DNA from: Rhynchopus sp. YZ270_cl-10
Taxonomy: Eukaryota; Euglenozoa; Diplonemea; Diplonemida; Diplonemidae
Length of the DNA stretch: 64,000 bases
Direction of reading: 5' to 3'
NCBI GenBank assembly: GCA_964035575.1
Contig: OZ037859.1
Span: 496,001 to 560,000 of the forward strand
Shown: piece by piece, positions 1-12,057 of the stretch
How positions within the stretch are numbered: the first letter of the stretch is position 1
How the letters are laid out: every line of letters begins with the position of its first letter
The notes under the pieces: generated by a model
Seen by the model: only the letters and a program-made list of their open reading frames with translations
The model's database searches: none
What the model was told of the DNA's origin: nothing
Translations under genes and position numbers: made by a program

Positions 1-2488
1 GAGAGTGTTCTCGTAGTACTGCTTGGTGTTCTCGTCGTCATCGTCCTCTGGACCGTTCTCGTCTTCCTTGCCGAGCTTTGCGTTGACAAGACCGATGAGA
101 ACGTTGATGTGTTTTGCGGTAACGTTTTCGTTGCAGTTGGAGAAGAAGTATGCGTAACGGTTGAGGATGTCAACCAGAAGCGAGTCGGAACAGGAGTCCA
201 CAAGCTTCAGGGAGCGCTGCAGGCACTCTTGCACCTGTGTGGGGGGTTTTTTTTTGTGCCGGTACGTGGTGAATTTGATCATACCTTCTTTCTCTTGTCC
301 TCGGAATCGGATTTGTGGAAGAGGTGCGAGCAGAGGTACACCATGCGGCATTGGTCCTGCTTCTTCAGGAGCTTCGATGAGTAGGCACACAGCTTTGTGC
401 AGACCTTGTCGAAGGACTCCTCGTCCAGTCTCTTCAGCGACGCGACAGTCGAGATCATCACAGGCAGCTGCTGGATCTGCTCCTTCGAGTCCGCCGAGAT
501 CTCCTCCTCGTACACGATCAGCGCACAGTCCATGAGCGCAGCGCATTTCTCTGACTGCTGAATCTTATCCGCTGTGCGTGCCGCCTGAAGGTACAGGTTC
601 AGCGCAAGCTTTCCGTACTGTGGGTGTTAATCGGGGTGTAATGTTGTGTGGTGTTTAGGGTAGAAGAGGGTGAAGGGAGGGTGTAGTGTCGCATACCTGC
701 TTCACATTGCTGAGCACATCAAGAATGCCCCCCACGTACTCAAGAATCTTCTCGACCTTGACCTTACCAACCTCCTCCTCAGCGTCTAACGCCTTCTTCA
801 CACGGACAGCAAGCTTCAGGAAGCAGAACACCAGCGGGGGAAGGGTGTGCCTGTTGGGTGGTGGGTTGGTGTGGGGTGTGAGGTGGGACATACTTGATGC
901 GGCTCTCACCGCCCTTGCCGAACTGCTTCCTGCATGCGGAGTACATCTTGAACTGCACCTCAAGGCTTTCGTTTTCAAAGAGGTGGATCATCTTCGCCAC
1001 AAGCACCTGGTCGTCCTCGAACTCTTCGTAGTCGTCATCCGTCTCGCCAGACTCATCCTCGATGAGAGGCTGGATGAACTCAAACACCTTCGCCACGTGG
1101 TCCACAGTCGAGATCGGCTCACCCGACTTCAACGAGTAGATACACAGGTCACGTGCAACCTCGCGCTTCGGGCTCGCAGACAAGCTGTGAAGCAGCACCG
1201 GCCATCCGTTCAAGTCCAGCACTCCCGCCATGTTCCCGTAGTGCTCAACAGGTGCCGTAAGCATCTTCTTAATGAGCTGAATAGTCTTGTGGTCCATGTC
1301 CTGGCCCTCCATGCGCTGCGCAACTGCCGTGAAGATCTCATCCACACGCTCAGTGTTGTCAGGGTACGCCTTCAAGGAAAGCTTGAGGAGCGACATCATC
1401 GTCTGCACGTACTTCACGTTGTCTAGCGAGCGTGGCTTCATCTCCGTGAGCTCGGCGATTGCGTTCTGGAAGTTCTCGAACATACCAGAGAGCGCGTTTC
1501 TCTCCCACTTCTTCTTCTTCTCACCGGTGTCGGTCTCGGCGTAGCGAGCGAGACGGTCCATGAGGGAGGTGAGGATGGACTGCAGGTTGACGCCGTCGTT
1601 GAGCTGTGTCGTGAGGAGCGAGAGCAGGTCGCTGAGACGCGAGAGATGGAACTCGTCGGGGAAGACCTGGATCATGACCTCGCTGAGGTACTGCTGGGCG
1701 ATGACGTCCTTCGAGTTGGCGATGACCTCGATGACACGCGGCATGACGTGGTCCACGTACATGTTCAGGTCGATGCCTTCCAGCTGCCCAAGACGCGTCA
1801 GGTTGAACCCTACAAGCACACGCAGCGACTCACGTTCACGTGCACGACGGTCCTCGCAGGCAACAATCTGCTTCTGCTCCATTCTCACCCACAGCCAGAC
1901 CATCTCCTTAAAGTTCTGGAGGACGAAGTCGACGGAGTCGGACACGCTACCACCCTCGCCTGTGTACTCGTTGTCGGCGTCGGGAAGCTTGTTCTTGGTG
2001 ATGGTGGAGAGGTAGTGGCGGAGGAAGAGACCGCGGGTGGGGTGCTGGACACCTTTGCACATCTCGACAAGATCCTTGAGGATGTCCTTTGCGGGTGCGG
2101 CCTTGGAGCGGATGTAGACGGACCCGACTGTGATGAGAAGGTAGAGGCGCGGCACGATGAAGCCTGCGTGCTGCACGATCTCGTAGAGCTCCTCGACGCT
2201 GCGGCCGTGCTCGGTGACCTCCTCCTCGAAGTACTGCTCGAGGTGCTGCAGCTCGTCCGTCACCACCACGTACAGCTCGTAATAGTTCTGTGGGCTCAGT
2301 TGCGATGTCCGCAGTTCCGCAAGCATAAGCGACGCATGCTTCAGCACCTCTTGCAAGTGTCTCCCCTCAAGCGCCCGTCTCATACTGTTCGCATGCGTCT
2401 TCACCACTGTCTGTGCCTCCGCAAGCCATTTTTCCTGCTGTTCTTCAACCGTCAACGTCGGTCCCGGGGAACCTGCCTTGTCTGCCAT
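1..2488 (-). CDS. VPS35: VPS35, retromer core subunit (3-prime end outside window)
   Basis: Alpha-solenoid scaffold of the retromer cargo-recognition complex, which recycles membrane proteins from endosomes. Four exons: 894-2488, 697-850, 285-617 and <1-234. The introns are 43, 79 and 50 bp with GTATGT, GTATGC and GTATGA donors. The N-terminal third carries the family signature PRLYLLITVGSVYIRSKA followed by DILKDLVEMCKGVQHP and GLFLRHYL, which bind VPS26 in known retromers. The spliced middle reads KHTLPPLVFCFLKLAV across the first junction. The last exon reads VDILNRYAYFFSNCNENVT, matching the conserved C-terminal part of VPS35. Only a short tail should be missing beyond position 1. The start at 2488 (MADKAGSPG) is the first in-frame Met and gives a normal N-terminus. 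Identification is from remembered family sequence and is very secure. Confidence 0.96.
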
Positions 2489-3467
2489 TTTCGATTCCCT
2501 TTTGTGTTCCCTGAGGGCTAGGGTATCAGTTGAGTTGGGGGAGTAAGGTTGAAAGAAAAAGCAAAGCTGGCCCTCTTATAATATTCGCCAGCTGACAAAA
2601 CAAAGGGTAATGACATTGCAAGCAATAATACGATGAAACATAATATAAGCACTGCATAATTTTCAGGGGACCGTATTGTCCGATTGCAATGCAATGGAAA
2701 GGGCGGAGGGGCGGGTGCATACGGGGTGGAGGGAGGGGGGTGAAACGGTTGTCAAAAGATAGTAAAAACGTTTGACTGTTGTTCGGGCTCTAGCACTTCA
2801 TCTCAGGAAGACAACAACAAGACTCGAGATGAATGTGCCCTCTCGTACACACATCTAAAAAGAAGAAGATATAATCGTTGAGCATAGATGTGATGTTCGC
2901 ACTAAAAAGAGAAAAACTGTAGTTGTTGAATGCAGGCACCTCCGACTGACCCACTGTACGATGCCAGCCATCCGGATGAAAGCACAAGAGAAAATAATAT
3001 AACGGGTTGGTGAGATGGCGAGTAAAAAAAAAAAAGTGAAGTTGATAGTTGCAAACGCCTTTGGGGGCGCAAAAGAAAAGAACAAAAACCCTCTACAGAC
3101 TGACAGAGTCCAAAGAGAAAGCAAAAAAGTTTATAAGATGCCTCGAAGCCTCTCATGCTTAGTCACCTTGATCAAAAAGAAAAAAACCGGTACCATACAG
3201 CGTGTACGCTGCTTATACAACAAAAGGATTTAATCGAAAAGTTAGGGGACAACACCCCCAAAACATAAAAAAAAAAATACAAAATGAGCCCAATAAAAGG
3301 CTAATAATACAGACCACCTTCGGTGGAATATCGAATCACTCTGAGAAAAGAGTTGAAACATGAAAAAAAAACTGCATACATATCTTGAACAAGAAAGGCA
3401 AGGTCTCCCCCATGGATACACATCTAAACACCCCCCTCCCTTCTACCTCCCACCATCATTCGCCACC
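2489..3467. other. Intergenic spacer with short hairpin repeats
   Basis: No convincing gene. It holds a class D hairpin repeat (2828-2856), a short class C piece (about 3036-3071) and a class A copy (3135-3168), with A-rich tracts between them. Confidence 0.7.
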
Positions 3468-4340
3468 CTAAACAACGATGATATCGAATGCGTGACCTGG
3501 GCGTGATTTTGTTAGTAAGAGTTTATGTGACTCATTCGGGTCCACGGTGAGCTGGTGTTTTGGGTATCGTTTCGACGCCACTCTACCGTCCTGCGTGAGT
3601 GTGAAGTCTTGGTGCACCCAGGCACCCCAGAGGGTATCTGAGAGTGAGAGCGGGAGGTTTTGGTTGAAAACGGCAAGCCAAGCGCCTTCAAAGAGACAGA
3701 GAAGGACATAGACAAACATATTTATTTGAACACAGAGTAGTGCACAAAAAAGAGGAATGCGTGGAAACGGTGCAAAAAGAAGGTACATAACAATGCATGC
3801 AAACACCACGCAACAACCCGCTGCAGTAAACGGCAGCGACACCACGACAGACAAACACCGTCCATCCCTGTCGACAATCCGCACCCTTGTGGAGCTCACC
3901 TCCAACGCAAAAAGCGATGCATTTCGTAATCCGGGCAGTGCATACACTGCGGCCGCCCCTACCTCACCAGAGGAAACGACAGGAGGAGGTGGGGGTGCAC
4001 CCAAATACCCGCCCTCCTCAGACTTCGGTCCGACTGTGTTGATTTCTGTTTCCCCAACGTTCCGGATGTAGCGGTGTGTTCCGCGGACCCGGAGAACACA
4101 TTGTTTCCCGTTGTAGTGCTCCGGATGTTGCTCGCTTCTGTTGAGTGGAGTAACCCGCACCGACCCCATATCCTGTAGTGTCAAGGTCCCCGTCGCAGTA
4201 CGGACTTCGATGTTCTCGCAGATGCCGCCAATCTCCCGGTCATAAGGGACCTTTGTAACGACACCTTCAATATGACGGCTGACAACACGATCGCCAAGCT
4301 CAATATAGCCTTCAGGGCTATTGATATGTCTTCGTTTCAT
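3468..4340 (-). CDS. Small protein of unknown function, probably two exons
   Basis: The frame from 4340 to 3468 is open throughout, but its middle reads as hydrophobic, intron-like sequence. A phase-compatible intron, 3686-3967 (GTGAGG donor, TTTGAAG acceptor), would join VVSSG to AWLAVFNQN and give 196 residues. If it is retained the product is 290 residues. The N-terminal half (MKRRHINSPEGYIELGDRVV) and the C-terminal exon (LTVDPNESHKLLLTKSRPGH) look like ordinary folded protein with beta-rich character. A proline run (APPPPPVV) precedes the junction. I do not recognise a family. The start Met follows a short A/T-rich leader. It lies between VPS35 and LTV1 in the same direction. Confidence 0.6.
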   Translation of the reverse strand: MKRRHINSPEGYIELGDRVVSRHIEGVVTKVPYDREIGGICENIEVRTATGTLTLQDMGSVRVTPLNRSEQHPEHYNGKQCVLRVRGTHRYIRNVGETEINTVGPKSEEGGYLGAPPPPPVVSSGEVGAAAVYALPGLRNASLFALEVSSTRVRIVDRDGRCLSVVVSLPFTAAGCCVVFACIVMYLLFAPFPRIPLFCALLCVQINMFVYVLLCLFEGAWLAVFNQNLPLSLSDTLWGAWVHQDFTLTQDGRVASKRYPKHQLTVDPNESHKLLLTKSRPGHAFDIIVV

Positions 4341-5070
4341 TTGTTCCGAGTAATTTTCTTCTGGAATTAGGAGGGGGGGTGTAAAGCGAATTAAATTGAT
4401 TATGAAGTCGTGATCGGAGCGTTTTTACGGTACATTATGCGACCTTCGACTGCACAAATGCGAAATAGATACAAAAAAAAACCCCCCTCTTTTTTTTTTC
4501 TTCATGAACTATGATGCCTTTTGGTTGCTTCTGGAGCGGGGGTGGGTAGGGGGGTAGGGGGGCGAGTTTGTTAAAGGGGGGGATTTGCTCGCCTTTTTTG
4601 ATGGAAAAAAAAGATCCCCGTTTTTTTTTTCCTTTTGCTAAATTCGGTTGTTGCCTTTTTAAACTTAGGGAGTTGTTTGTTTTGAGACAGGTTTGTGGTT
4701 GGAACCACAAAAAAAACCCCCTCTCTCTGAACCATTCAACAAACCAAACTAAAAAAGGCCGATTTTTTTTTTCAAAAAAAAATTGAAATAAAAAACACGA
4801 AGGTAACGAAGAAAAAAGAAATGACACCCCATCTGAGAGAAATGTATCTCGCAAGGAGAACAGATGCCTAACAGAGGGGAGGGTGGGGGGAGATGTCCTT
4901 GTACAAGACAGAAACATCATTTGAGGGGGTCAAAGAAAAAAAGGGTTGAGGGCTAGATGAATGATATGACCCTTTTTGTTTTGTTACCGCGCCCAAAAAA
5001 AACCAAAAAAAAAAGCTAAAGTGACTGATGTACACGAAACGAACGGCCAGAACTGAACAATGAAAACTAC
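4341..5070. other. Intergenic low-complexity spacer
   Basis: Homopolymer A, T and G tracts. Short open frames here are made of Phe and Lys runs. I see no gene or structured repeat. Confidence 0.7.
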
Positions 5071-6728
5071 TTAACGCAGGGACATTTCCACCATTGCCTG
5101 TTTCGCTTGTGGTCCAACGTAGCGTTGTCTGATGGTCTCGGCCTTGTACGCTGTCTTCAGGTCCTTCTTTGCTACGCGCTTCATTTTCTTCTCTTCCTTT
5201 ACTTGCTGCTTCCGTGCTCTTTTTTCTTCTGCTGATTCCTCTTTGCAGCGCTTCACTGTGGTGTCGATGACGGTGATCATCGACTCACCAACACTCTCGC
5301 GATCGTCCTCGTCGTCGGCAGCGCTGTTTGCTGCTGCCGAGTCAACGTCCTCTTCGGCAGCCGGCCCTTCCACACGCTGTTTTTCCAGCTGCGCCAGAGC
5401 AGTTTCGGTGCCTACCTTGTCCAGGTTTTTGCTCGTCAATTTATTTTCACGGACCTGCAAAAAATAACGATAAAATAAAAAAGTGAAGTTGATAAACTAG
5501 AAGCACAAACGCTTCCAGGACGCAGGCACTGACACCCCGCGGGTTATCGAACCCCGGAGTGTTGCATTTGGGAGTTGCCGACAGGGAAACTGTAAGCAGG
5601 CACACAGTCATTTCCCCATCCTGGCTGGGAAGGGTGATAACATGATTTAAAGACTCAAAAAAAAATCACGTATTCTAGAAGAAGGGCGTCTGCTGAATCC
5701 AATGAGCGCGGGGCGCCGACTAAATGGAGGGAGTGCACACGATCCATCTTCACAAAAAAAACACACAACATACCAATTTTCCGGTTCTTTTGTCAATGCG
5801 AATGCGCCCCTTTTCAGCTCCGATGACGGATGGGTGGTTCTGTTGCAGAATTTTGTTATGAAAATTGAAAAAACGTTGAGCATACCTCCAACGTCGACAT
5901 TGTTGTCAGGACTGTCTGGCAGTCCATTCTGTCCTCCACAATATCACGCTTGACGGCGACGTACTCGTAGTCCTTGGGTTCCTCCTCTTCGCCGCCTTCT
6001 GCTAATCTTTTCTCTTTTCTTGCCTCCGACACCTCTAGCCGCCGGAGGGCAAGCTCTCTTGCCTCTGCCATGCCTTCCTGGTACGACTCGATAATGTCGA
6101 TGTCCTTCTTCGACACAATCGCGGTGTAGAACTGCCCCCCATCACGCTCGTGGAAGACCTCCTCTCCGGTCGGCTCCAGACGCGTCATGAAGTTTTCCTT
6201 CCCTTGGTTCTCCTTCAGGAACTCTCCACGACGCTTTCCGTCTGCAAACTCCTTCAGGGCAGGGATGTATGCATCCACGGGGAGCAGACCGTCGGTACGC
6301 GGGTCGTTCTCCTCTACCTCCATGTCGCGTGGCTTGTACTCGGTCTTCATGAGGGCAATGAATTCGTCGTCAAGGTCGCCTTTGCCGTCGTGCTGTGGGT
6401 AGTCCTCCATGTCAATTTCCTCCTCCTCCTCGTCAGACGGCGCGTCCATCATCTTCTGGATGAAGTCCTGGTCAAAGTCAGCGTACACCTGATCATCAAA
6501 TAGCTCCTTCTCGTCATCATCATCAGGGTTCTGCATGTCAAACTGATACGCCGTCATGTCTTCACGGATAATATCCTTTGTCAACCCATCCGCACGCTTC
6601 TTCGAATTCTTGGTCACATGGACCATCGTCCGTGCAGTGTCCTCATCCTCATAAGTAGGGTCCTTCACACTCTTGTGAACCAGTGCATAGGTCGATGACT
6701 TCTTCGGGTCAATAAATCCCTTACCCAT
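5071..6728 (-). CDS. LTV1: LTV1-like 40S ribosome assembly factor
   Basis: LTV1 is a non-ribosomal factor that binds pre-40S particles and is needed for late maturation and export of the small subunit. Two exons: 5886-6728 and 5071-5454, joined in phase 0 across a 431-bp GTATGC-AG intron. The N-terminus (MGKGFIDPKKSSTYALVHKS followed by VKDP) matches the family opening in which FI(D/E)KK precedes a LVHRSQRDP-type motif. The middle is Asp/Glu rich. The C-terminal exon is Lys/Arg/Glu rich (EEKRARKQQVKEEKK), as in other LTV1 proteins. I took the Met at 6728 because the longer reading back to 6959 adds only Phe/Pro-rich leader sequence. The intron contains a SINE-like repeat. The product is 408 residues, a usual length for the family. 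Confidence 0.88.
5483..5640 (-). repeat. Class C repeat, long form, tRNA-SINE-like, in the LTV1 intron
   Basis: Read on the minus strand it has GGATGGGGAAATGACTGTG (box-A-like) and about 70 bp further on GGGGTTCGATAACCC (box-B/T-arm-like), then a hairpin AGTGCC...GCACT-type end. A second long copy at 33205-33350 keeps the same order with about 10 bp more spacing. Shorter pieces lie at 3036-3071, 29373-29421, 35706-35745, 40329-40372, 50914-51020, 56681-56724 and 63053-63106. Pol III transcription is an inference from the box similarity. Confidence 0.55.
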
Positions 6729-7009
6729 CTTGGTGTATGATAAAAAAAAAGGGGGGAGATGGGTGGGTGGGTAATAGGGGTTTCTGAGTGGTGATTGTAA
6801 GGTGAAGTTGGAGGGGGGTGCATGAAGAGGAGAGTGGGGGGTTTCGGATGTTTTTGTCTGCGGGAAGAAGAGAAAAAAAAAATGGTGAACACGTCTTGCG
6901 GATGTGATCACGTAAAAAAAAAAGGGAATTTTCAAATGGGAATGAGCCTCATGCGGCATATTGTTAGAAAAAGTAAAATCGAATTGAAAAGAATAACAGA
7001 TAATTACCG

Positions 7010-7143
7010 TTCAATAATATTATTCCCCACAATTTAACGCAGTGAGTTGTGGGTCATGAGTGTGCTAATCCCACGAAAAAAGATTCATGAAACGAGTGAC
7101 CCACAACTCAACGACGTTAAATTATTCGGAATATAATTGAACA
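7010..7143. repeat. Fold-back (MITE-like) element with 46-48 bp arms
   Basis: Imperfect inverted arms 7010-7057 and 7098-7143. Both contain GTTCAATWATATT, AATTTAACG and TGAGTTGTGGGTCA in mirrored order around a 40-bp centre. No clear target duplication is visible. Part of the left arm (ATTATTCCCCACAAT) recurs inverted at 8150-8170. Confidence 0.55.
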
Positions 7144-7743
7144 AAAATTAGTTGTTTTCAGTTAACGTACTATTGACGAGTCACAGAATACCGTTAAAAT
7201 AAAAGTAGAGTTGAAATACAAAGCCTCTCGTGACAGTGTACCTCGGTGCATGACCTTTATAAAATGAAAAGGGGATCTGGAGGGGGGAAACCAACTATGC
7301 ATCTGTTACCATCTGTGGTAACTTCGACTCGGAAAGAGAAAACGTATTTCTGAAAGCATTCAAAAATAAATCAATCTGAATTAACAAAGGGGGGGAAATG
7401 AAATAGAAAAGTAGTCGTTGATAGATGAAACAGAAAACGGTAATTTAAGCTTTGCTTACGTATCCTGGTTTATCAGAAACGCTTTTACCACGGTACCAGA
7501 AAGGTCTTAAAGAAGATTTTTTTTTTTTCACGGACTCAAATCTTCTTCTTCCTGATCAAGATCCTGACAATTTGTGTGTTTTTTTTTTTTTGTGTGTTTT
7601 TTTTTTCTCTTGCTTAGAATGGGGTAGGATGTACCGTTTCCGCTGCTTTTTAACACCGGCATTTGCATTTTCGGAATCCGCCCGGCCAGTGGTGGGGTCA
7701 ATTTGACGAAATGGACAAGTTCTCGTTTTTGGTCAATTTCCGC

Positions 7744-8135
7744 ACAGTACACAGTACACAGTACACAGTACACAGTACACAGTACACAGTACACAGTACA
7801 CAGTACACAGTACACAGTACACAGTACACAGTACACAGTACACAGTACACAGTACACAGTACACAGTACACAGTACACAGTACACAGTACACAGTACACA
7901 GTACACAGTACACAGTACACAGTACACAGTACACAGTACACAGTACACAGTACACAGTACACAGTACACAGTACACAGTACACAGTACACAGTACACAGT
8001 ACACAGTACACAGTACACAGTACACAGTACACAGTACACAGTACACAGTACACAGTACACAGTACACAGTACACAGTACACAGTACACAGTACACAGTAC
8101 ACAGTACACAGTACACAGTACACAGTACACAGTAC
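7744..8135. repeat. (ACAGTAC)56 minisatellite
   Basis: Perfect 7-bp tandem array of about 392 bp, roughly 56 units. Because 7 is not a multiple of 3 and the unit has no stop, several frames stay open on both strands and encode HSTQYTV-type or YCVLCTV-type repeats. These are artefacts, not genes. Confidence 0.98.
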
Positions 8136-8187
8136 AGATATTCCTCCCCTACAATATTGTGGGGAATAATAAAATAATGTGAAAAAA

Positions 8188-8245
8188 GCTCGTTTCATTC
8201 CCACCTACTACGTCTCCTGCGCTTTCATTACGTTCCCACTCCATT
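8188..8245. repeat. Class G dispersed repeat, copy 1
   Basis: About 58 bp, matching 28339-28392: GCTCGTTKCATTSCCAC, then TACGT, TCCTGCGCTYTCA and TACGTTCCCAYTCCATT in the same order and orientation. Confidence 0.55.
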
Positions 8246-8425
8246 CTTGGAACTATGGTTAGGCTGGGGCCTGTCGAAAAAAAACAAGAAAAAAAAGAAA
8301 AAAAACACAAATTGTCAGGATCTTGAAAAATCCTGGGGAAAAAAAACACAAGTGTCAGGATTTCCAGGAATCCTGAAAAAACACAAATATCTTCCTTAAG
8401 ATCTTTATGGTACCGTGTTTTACGG

Positions 8426-11400
8426 GGTGCGATATTTTGTTTTTTTTTTTCTTTTTTCTTTTTTTCATTTCTTCATTTCCATCACTCTTTCTATTGACAC
8501 TTTAATAAACTACTTAGTGTAGCTGCCATTCAGACAGTCTTCACTATTTTGTTTTAAATTATAAGATGAACCGAGGGCTAAATCACCGTAAAGAATAGTA
8601 GAGTTGAAATACAAAGCCCTCGCGACAGCGTACCTACAAAGAATGGTTGAAATGTGCGAAAACGCATCTCAGTCGAGCACATGCAAAGGGTGGCATATGA
8701 CCTAAATAAAAGTGAAAGAAAGTGCCAACGCTTCGGAACGTAATAGAATTTGCGTATTCACCTTCCCATCCTTTTTTGCCAGAGAAAAATTCTTGAGAAA
8801 AAAAAAAGCAAAAAACCAAAAACATGGTAACAAAAGAAGTGAGCAAAAGCTGCTCTCTCCACAGAGTTAGAAAGGTGGGGATAGTGGACTAATCACTGTT
8901 AATTGTTGTTTCAATAATTGGACACCCGATGAAGACTGCTGACCATTCAATGATATCAGTACTCCCTGAGAAACATCAGAAACTCGCTGATACATTGTAA
9001 AGGCAGCTGTCTGTTCTTTCTCCGTGAATTGAGGGAAAACGTAACAAAAAAGAGAGAGAAAATGCGAACGCTGCATGACCTCTCATGCACAGCATCAAAA
9101 AAGAAAATCTAACAAAAGAAAACATACTTTGCGCTAAGGTCTGTCCTTTGTCCCGGGGTCTTTTTTGGAGATTTTTGCGGCGCACTTTTTTTGCAGACCG
9201 GGGTTTCCTTACTAAAACCAGAGAATCTCATATTTGATAGTACCTGGGACTTTAGAGTGTTTTTGCGCACACATGTGACCCTATCGTGGAAAGCAATTGG
9301 AAATGCCACAAAACACTCCACAAAACTGTTGTTCAGATGCACACTTTTTGAAGTGCGCTTTTTTTTGGTCCCGAAACACACTTTTTTTTCAGAATTTTTT
9401 CCAAAAGTTAGCGAGCCTGAAGAGAAAGAAAATTTTATAAGATGAACCTAAACCTCGCTGTGCTTAGTCACCTTGATCACAATCGCTCGCAAAAGAAATA
9501 AAGGCATCCCTTAAAAAAGCACCGATTCAGTGATACAAAAGTCTTATTGGGCTTGACAAAAAAGAGGGGGAAAAGAAAAATGTGCAAAACGTCTCTGACG
9601 AGGAACACCAAAGGGCGAAAGGGGGAGTGATTCTAGGCCATAGCTAGGTGCGCTACCGGGGGGGTACTTGCAGGAAGGAACCGTGCCTCTGTTCTGCTAA
9701 ACCTAAAAAAAAAAAAAATGATAAACGCACCCAATCTGGGGCACTAAGAAGAAAGAACATTTTGTAAGATGTGCCTCACACCGTTCCAAAAAAATTGGCT
9801 TCCGCTGTGTGCAATAAGTTGGCCTGACTCCAAATAAACGAAAGTTGAAATACAAAGCCCTCTCGTGACAGTGTACCAGGTTTGCGGAATAAATAAATTG
9901 TTAGACGAACCTATGCTTTACGCTACGCACTTCATAAAAAGTGAAGAACGTGATTATGCATTTTTTTCTGATGAACATAATAATTATGGAAAAACAAAAC
10001 GATGAAGGGATACTACCCATTCTGCAACTTGATTCTTCGCGCAACCACAAGCACTACCAACTGGGGGGACCTCTTTCCCTTTATTTTTTATTTGCACAAA
10101 AAGAAGGCAAAACGCAGAAAAATTACAAAAAAAAAGCTGTGTTTTGCCGGTGCTATGTGGGAAGGAGGCCGTGAGAGTTGAAGGCGGGTCGCATTGAAGC
10201 AACACATCACAGAATTTTGGAATAGTTTGTTTTGTCGACAATCACCCAATCGAGGATCTGTCCCCAAAAAGGCTATTACTGAAATGATAAACACACCTTT
10301 TTAAACCTTGGTATTACATTATCATTGCTTTAGCGCTGCCAAGGCAGTGTGGCTGCTCGTTTTGTTCTACTAAAAGGGAAATTCGGGACTGTGTCCCATC
10401 CCCTGGTGCCGTTTTTTTTACGTCTGGGACGCTATGTCTAGAGCAGAAGGGGTGGGGGGGGGAAATGGGGAAGGGGGGACGTGGTAAGGGAGAAAGAATG
10501 GGTTATTATTACCCAACGAAACACACAAAAATACACAAAAAAACAAAAAAACAAAAAAGCGAGTGGAAAAAAAAAATCTGAAGCACAGTCACCTCATTAT
10601 TGTAAGATCAATGTGTTGCTTTGCAAAACGAAAACAACAGTGTATACGTGTGGTCATGGGTGTGAGCCTTTTAATTAGGTCAGAACCCAGTCCACAAGGA
10701 CTTACAATAGAGGGCAACCGCTTGCTATCTTCTAAGAATAATGTGGGGCTTTGTGACGGAAAAGAAAGGTTTGTAAGATGAACCTAAGCCTCTCGTGTTT
10801 AGTCCCTTTGATTACAAACCGGTATCGTACCGCGAAAATGTCATGAAAAAAAAAATCGATATTTTTTGCTTCATAATAATTATTGAAGCAAAAAAACGAA
10901 GAAATCCCTGGTTTTGCACTCCATTTTTTCCTTTTGTTTACGAATAAATGATGTGAACAACGCGAGGAGATTTCTGTAAAAAAAATGTGATAAATTTTAA
11001 TCATAATAATGGAAATCGAAACAGAGAAATAGCTGCAATAGCCGAATTAATGCGACAACGCATAATTCTGGAACATAAGCTATTTCCTTGAATCGAAAGT
11101 AAAAAAAGAAAAGCAAAGCAAAAAAAAAAAACGAGAAAAACCTGATAAAGATAAACCTAAGTAAGGAGAGAGGGAGACACTTTAACCGAAACACACAAAA
11201 CACAGAGTTGAACGCGAACCGTACAAAAAGAAAAAGAAAAGAAAAAGAAAAACACCCCCCCTTCCCCCTTAGGAGTCGAGGGGCAGTCAATCAATACACA
11301 AAAAAAACATCACATTTGTGGTGCTCCTGACGACCCCATATTGCGTACTTAGTATTTTGGATTGGGGTACCAACTTGGTGATTTGTATTTGTTTGTGATA

Positions 11401-12057
11401 AACTCATAAACGCCACATTTTTTTTTTGAAATTCACGCTTTTACGAAACCCCCGGAGATCCCAGAAATAAGTGTTAGTAGTTTGTTGTCCCCCCCCTTTC
11501 CCTCCCCTCCCACAGTTTAACCTAGGATGCAATCATGAACACAGCACCTTTTTTTCATAGGGTGATTTAGGGAAAACGGTGTGGATGTGCTGGAGGGTGG
11601 TTCTTATGAACACCCACATCGCAGGTCGCACAATGTATTCCTTTTGGTTAAAAGAAAAGAAAAGTTTATAAGATGAACCTAAGCCTCTTGTGCTTAGTCA
11701 CTTTATAAATAAAATTGTCATAATATCATGAATGCAGCAGACAAAAGCAGAGGGGGGGGGGGGGAAACGCTGATTGACAACTTCTCCCCTTTCACCACAA
11801 AAGAGCCTTTGTGTTATCTTTGTCTGTGTGCATCAAAAAAAATTTTTTTGAGACAAAAAAAGTTACCAAAACTAAGCCTCATCTGCTTGGCCCGTGAAGA
11901 ATAGTGTGTGTTCAATATTTGCATGCAACAAGTCTGACCCACAAAAAAACAAAGAAAATCGAATATGCATCAATGCTCACAACGCCGTTTGGAGTATTCC
12001 AAAAAAAAATATAATTTGTGTAAAAAAAAGGGGAGGAAGAGAGAGGGTTCTTTCCCC
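8426..12057. other. Gene-free repeat and low-complexity tract
   Basis: No credible coding region. Class B hairpins lie at 8602-8634 and 9844-9877. Class A hairpins lie at 9439-9472, 10775-10807 and 11670-11702. A class E fragment is at 10227-10262. The rest is A/T homopolymer tracts and unassigned sequence. Confidence 0.65.

Larger units (their letters stand above)
7491..8425. mobile_element. Long-inverted-repeat element enclosing a 7-bp minisatellite
   Basis: The left arm (about 7491-7585) and right arm (about 8285-8425) pair as inverted repeats: CACGGTACCAGAAAGGTCTT on the left answers CACGGTACCATAAAGATCTT on the right, and AAGATCCTGACAATTTGTG is shared further in. The right arm carries an extra copy of TCCTGACA-TTGTGTTTT. 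Inside are a T-rich stretch, a module shared with other elements (7691-7728) and the minisatellite. The exact ends and target duplication are unresolved. Confidence 0.5.

Noticed and set aside
686-2521. Long plus-strand frames opposite VPS35 (and similar frames opposite the other genes)
   Set aside because: They are antisense shadows of well-supported coding sequence in GC-rich codon third positions.
5540-5570. Genuine tRNA gene on the minus strand
   Set aside because: The T-arm-like GGTTCGATAACC is present, but no acceptor stem or anticodon arm folds at tRNA spacing. I keep it as a SINE-like repeat.
6729-6959. N-terminal extension of LTV1
   Set aside because: The added residues are Phe/Pro/His-rich leader, and the family N-terminus starts at the Met I chose.
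7744-8135. Telomere-like, centromere-like or CRISPR array
   Set aside because: The unit is not a G-rich telomere motif, there are no spacers, and the array is short and inside a fold-back element.
7663-8204. Several long open frames on both strands through the minisatellite
   Set aside because: They are by-products of a stop-free 7-bp unit and encode the same short peptide in every frame.
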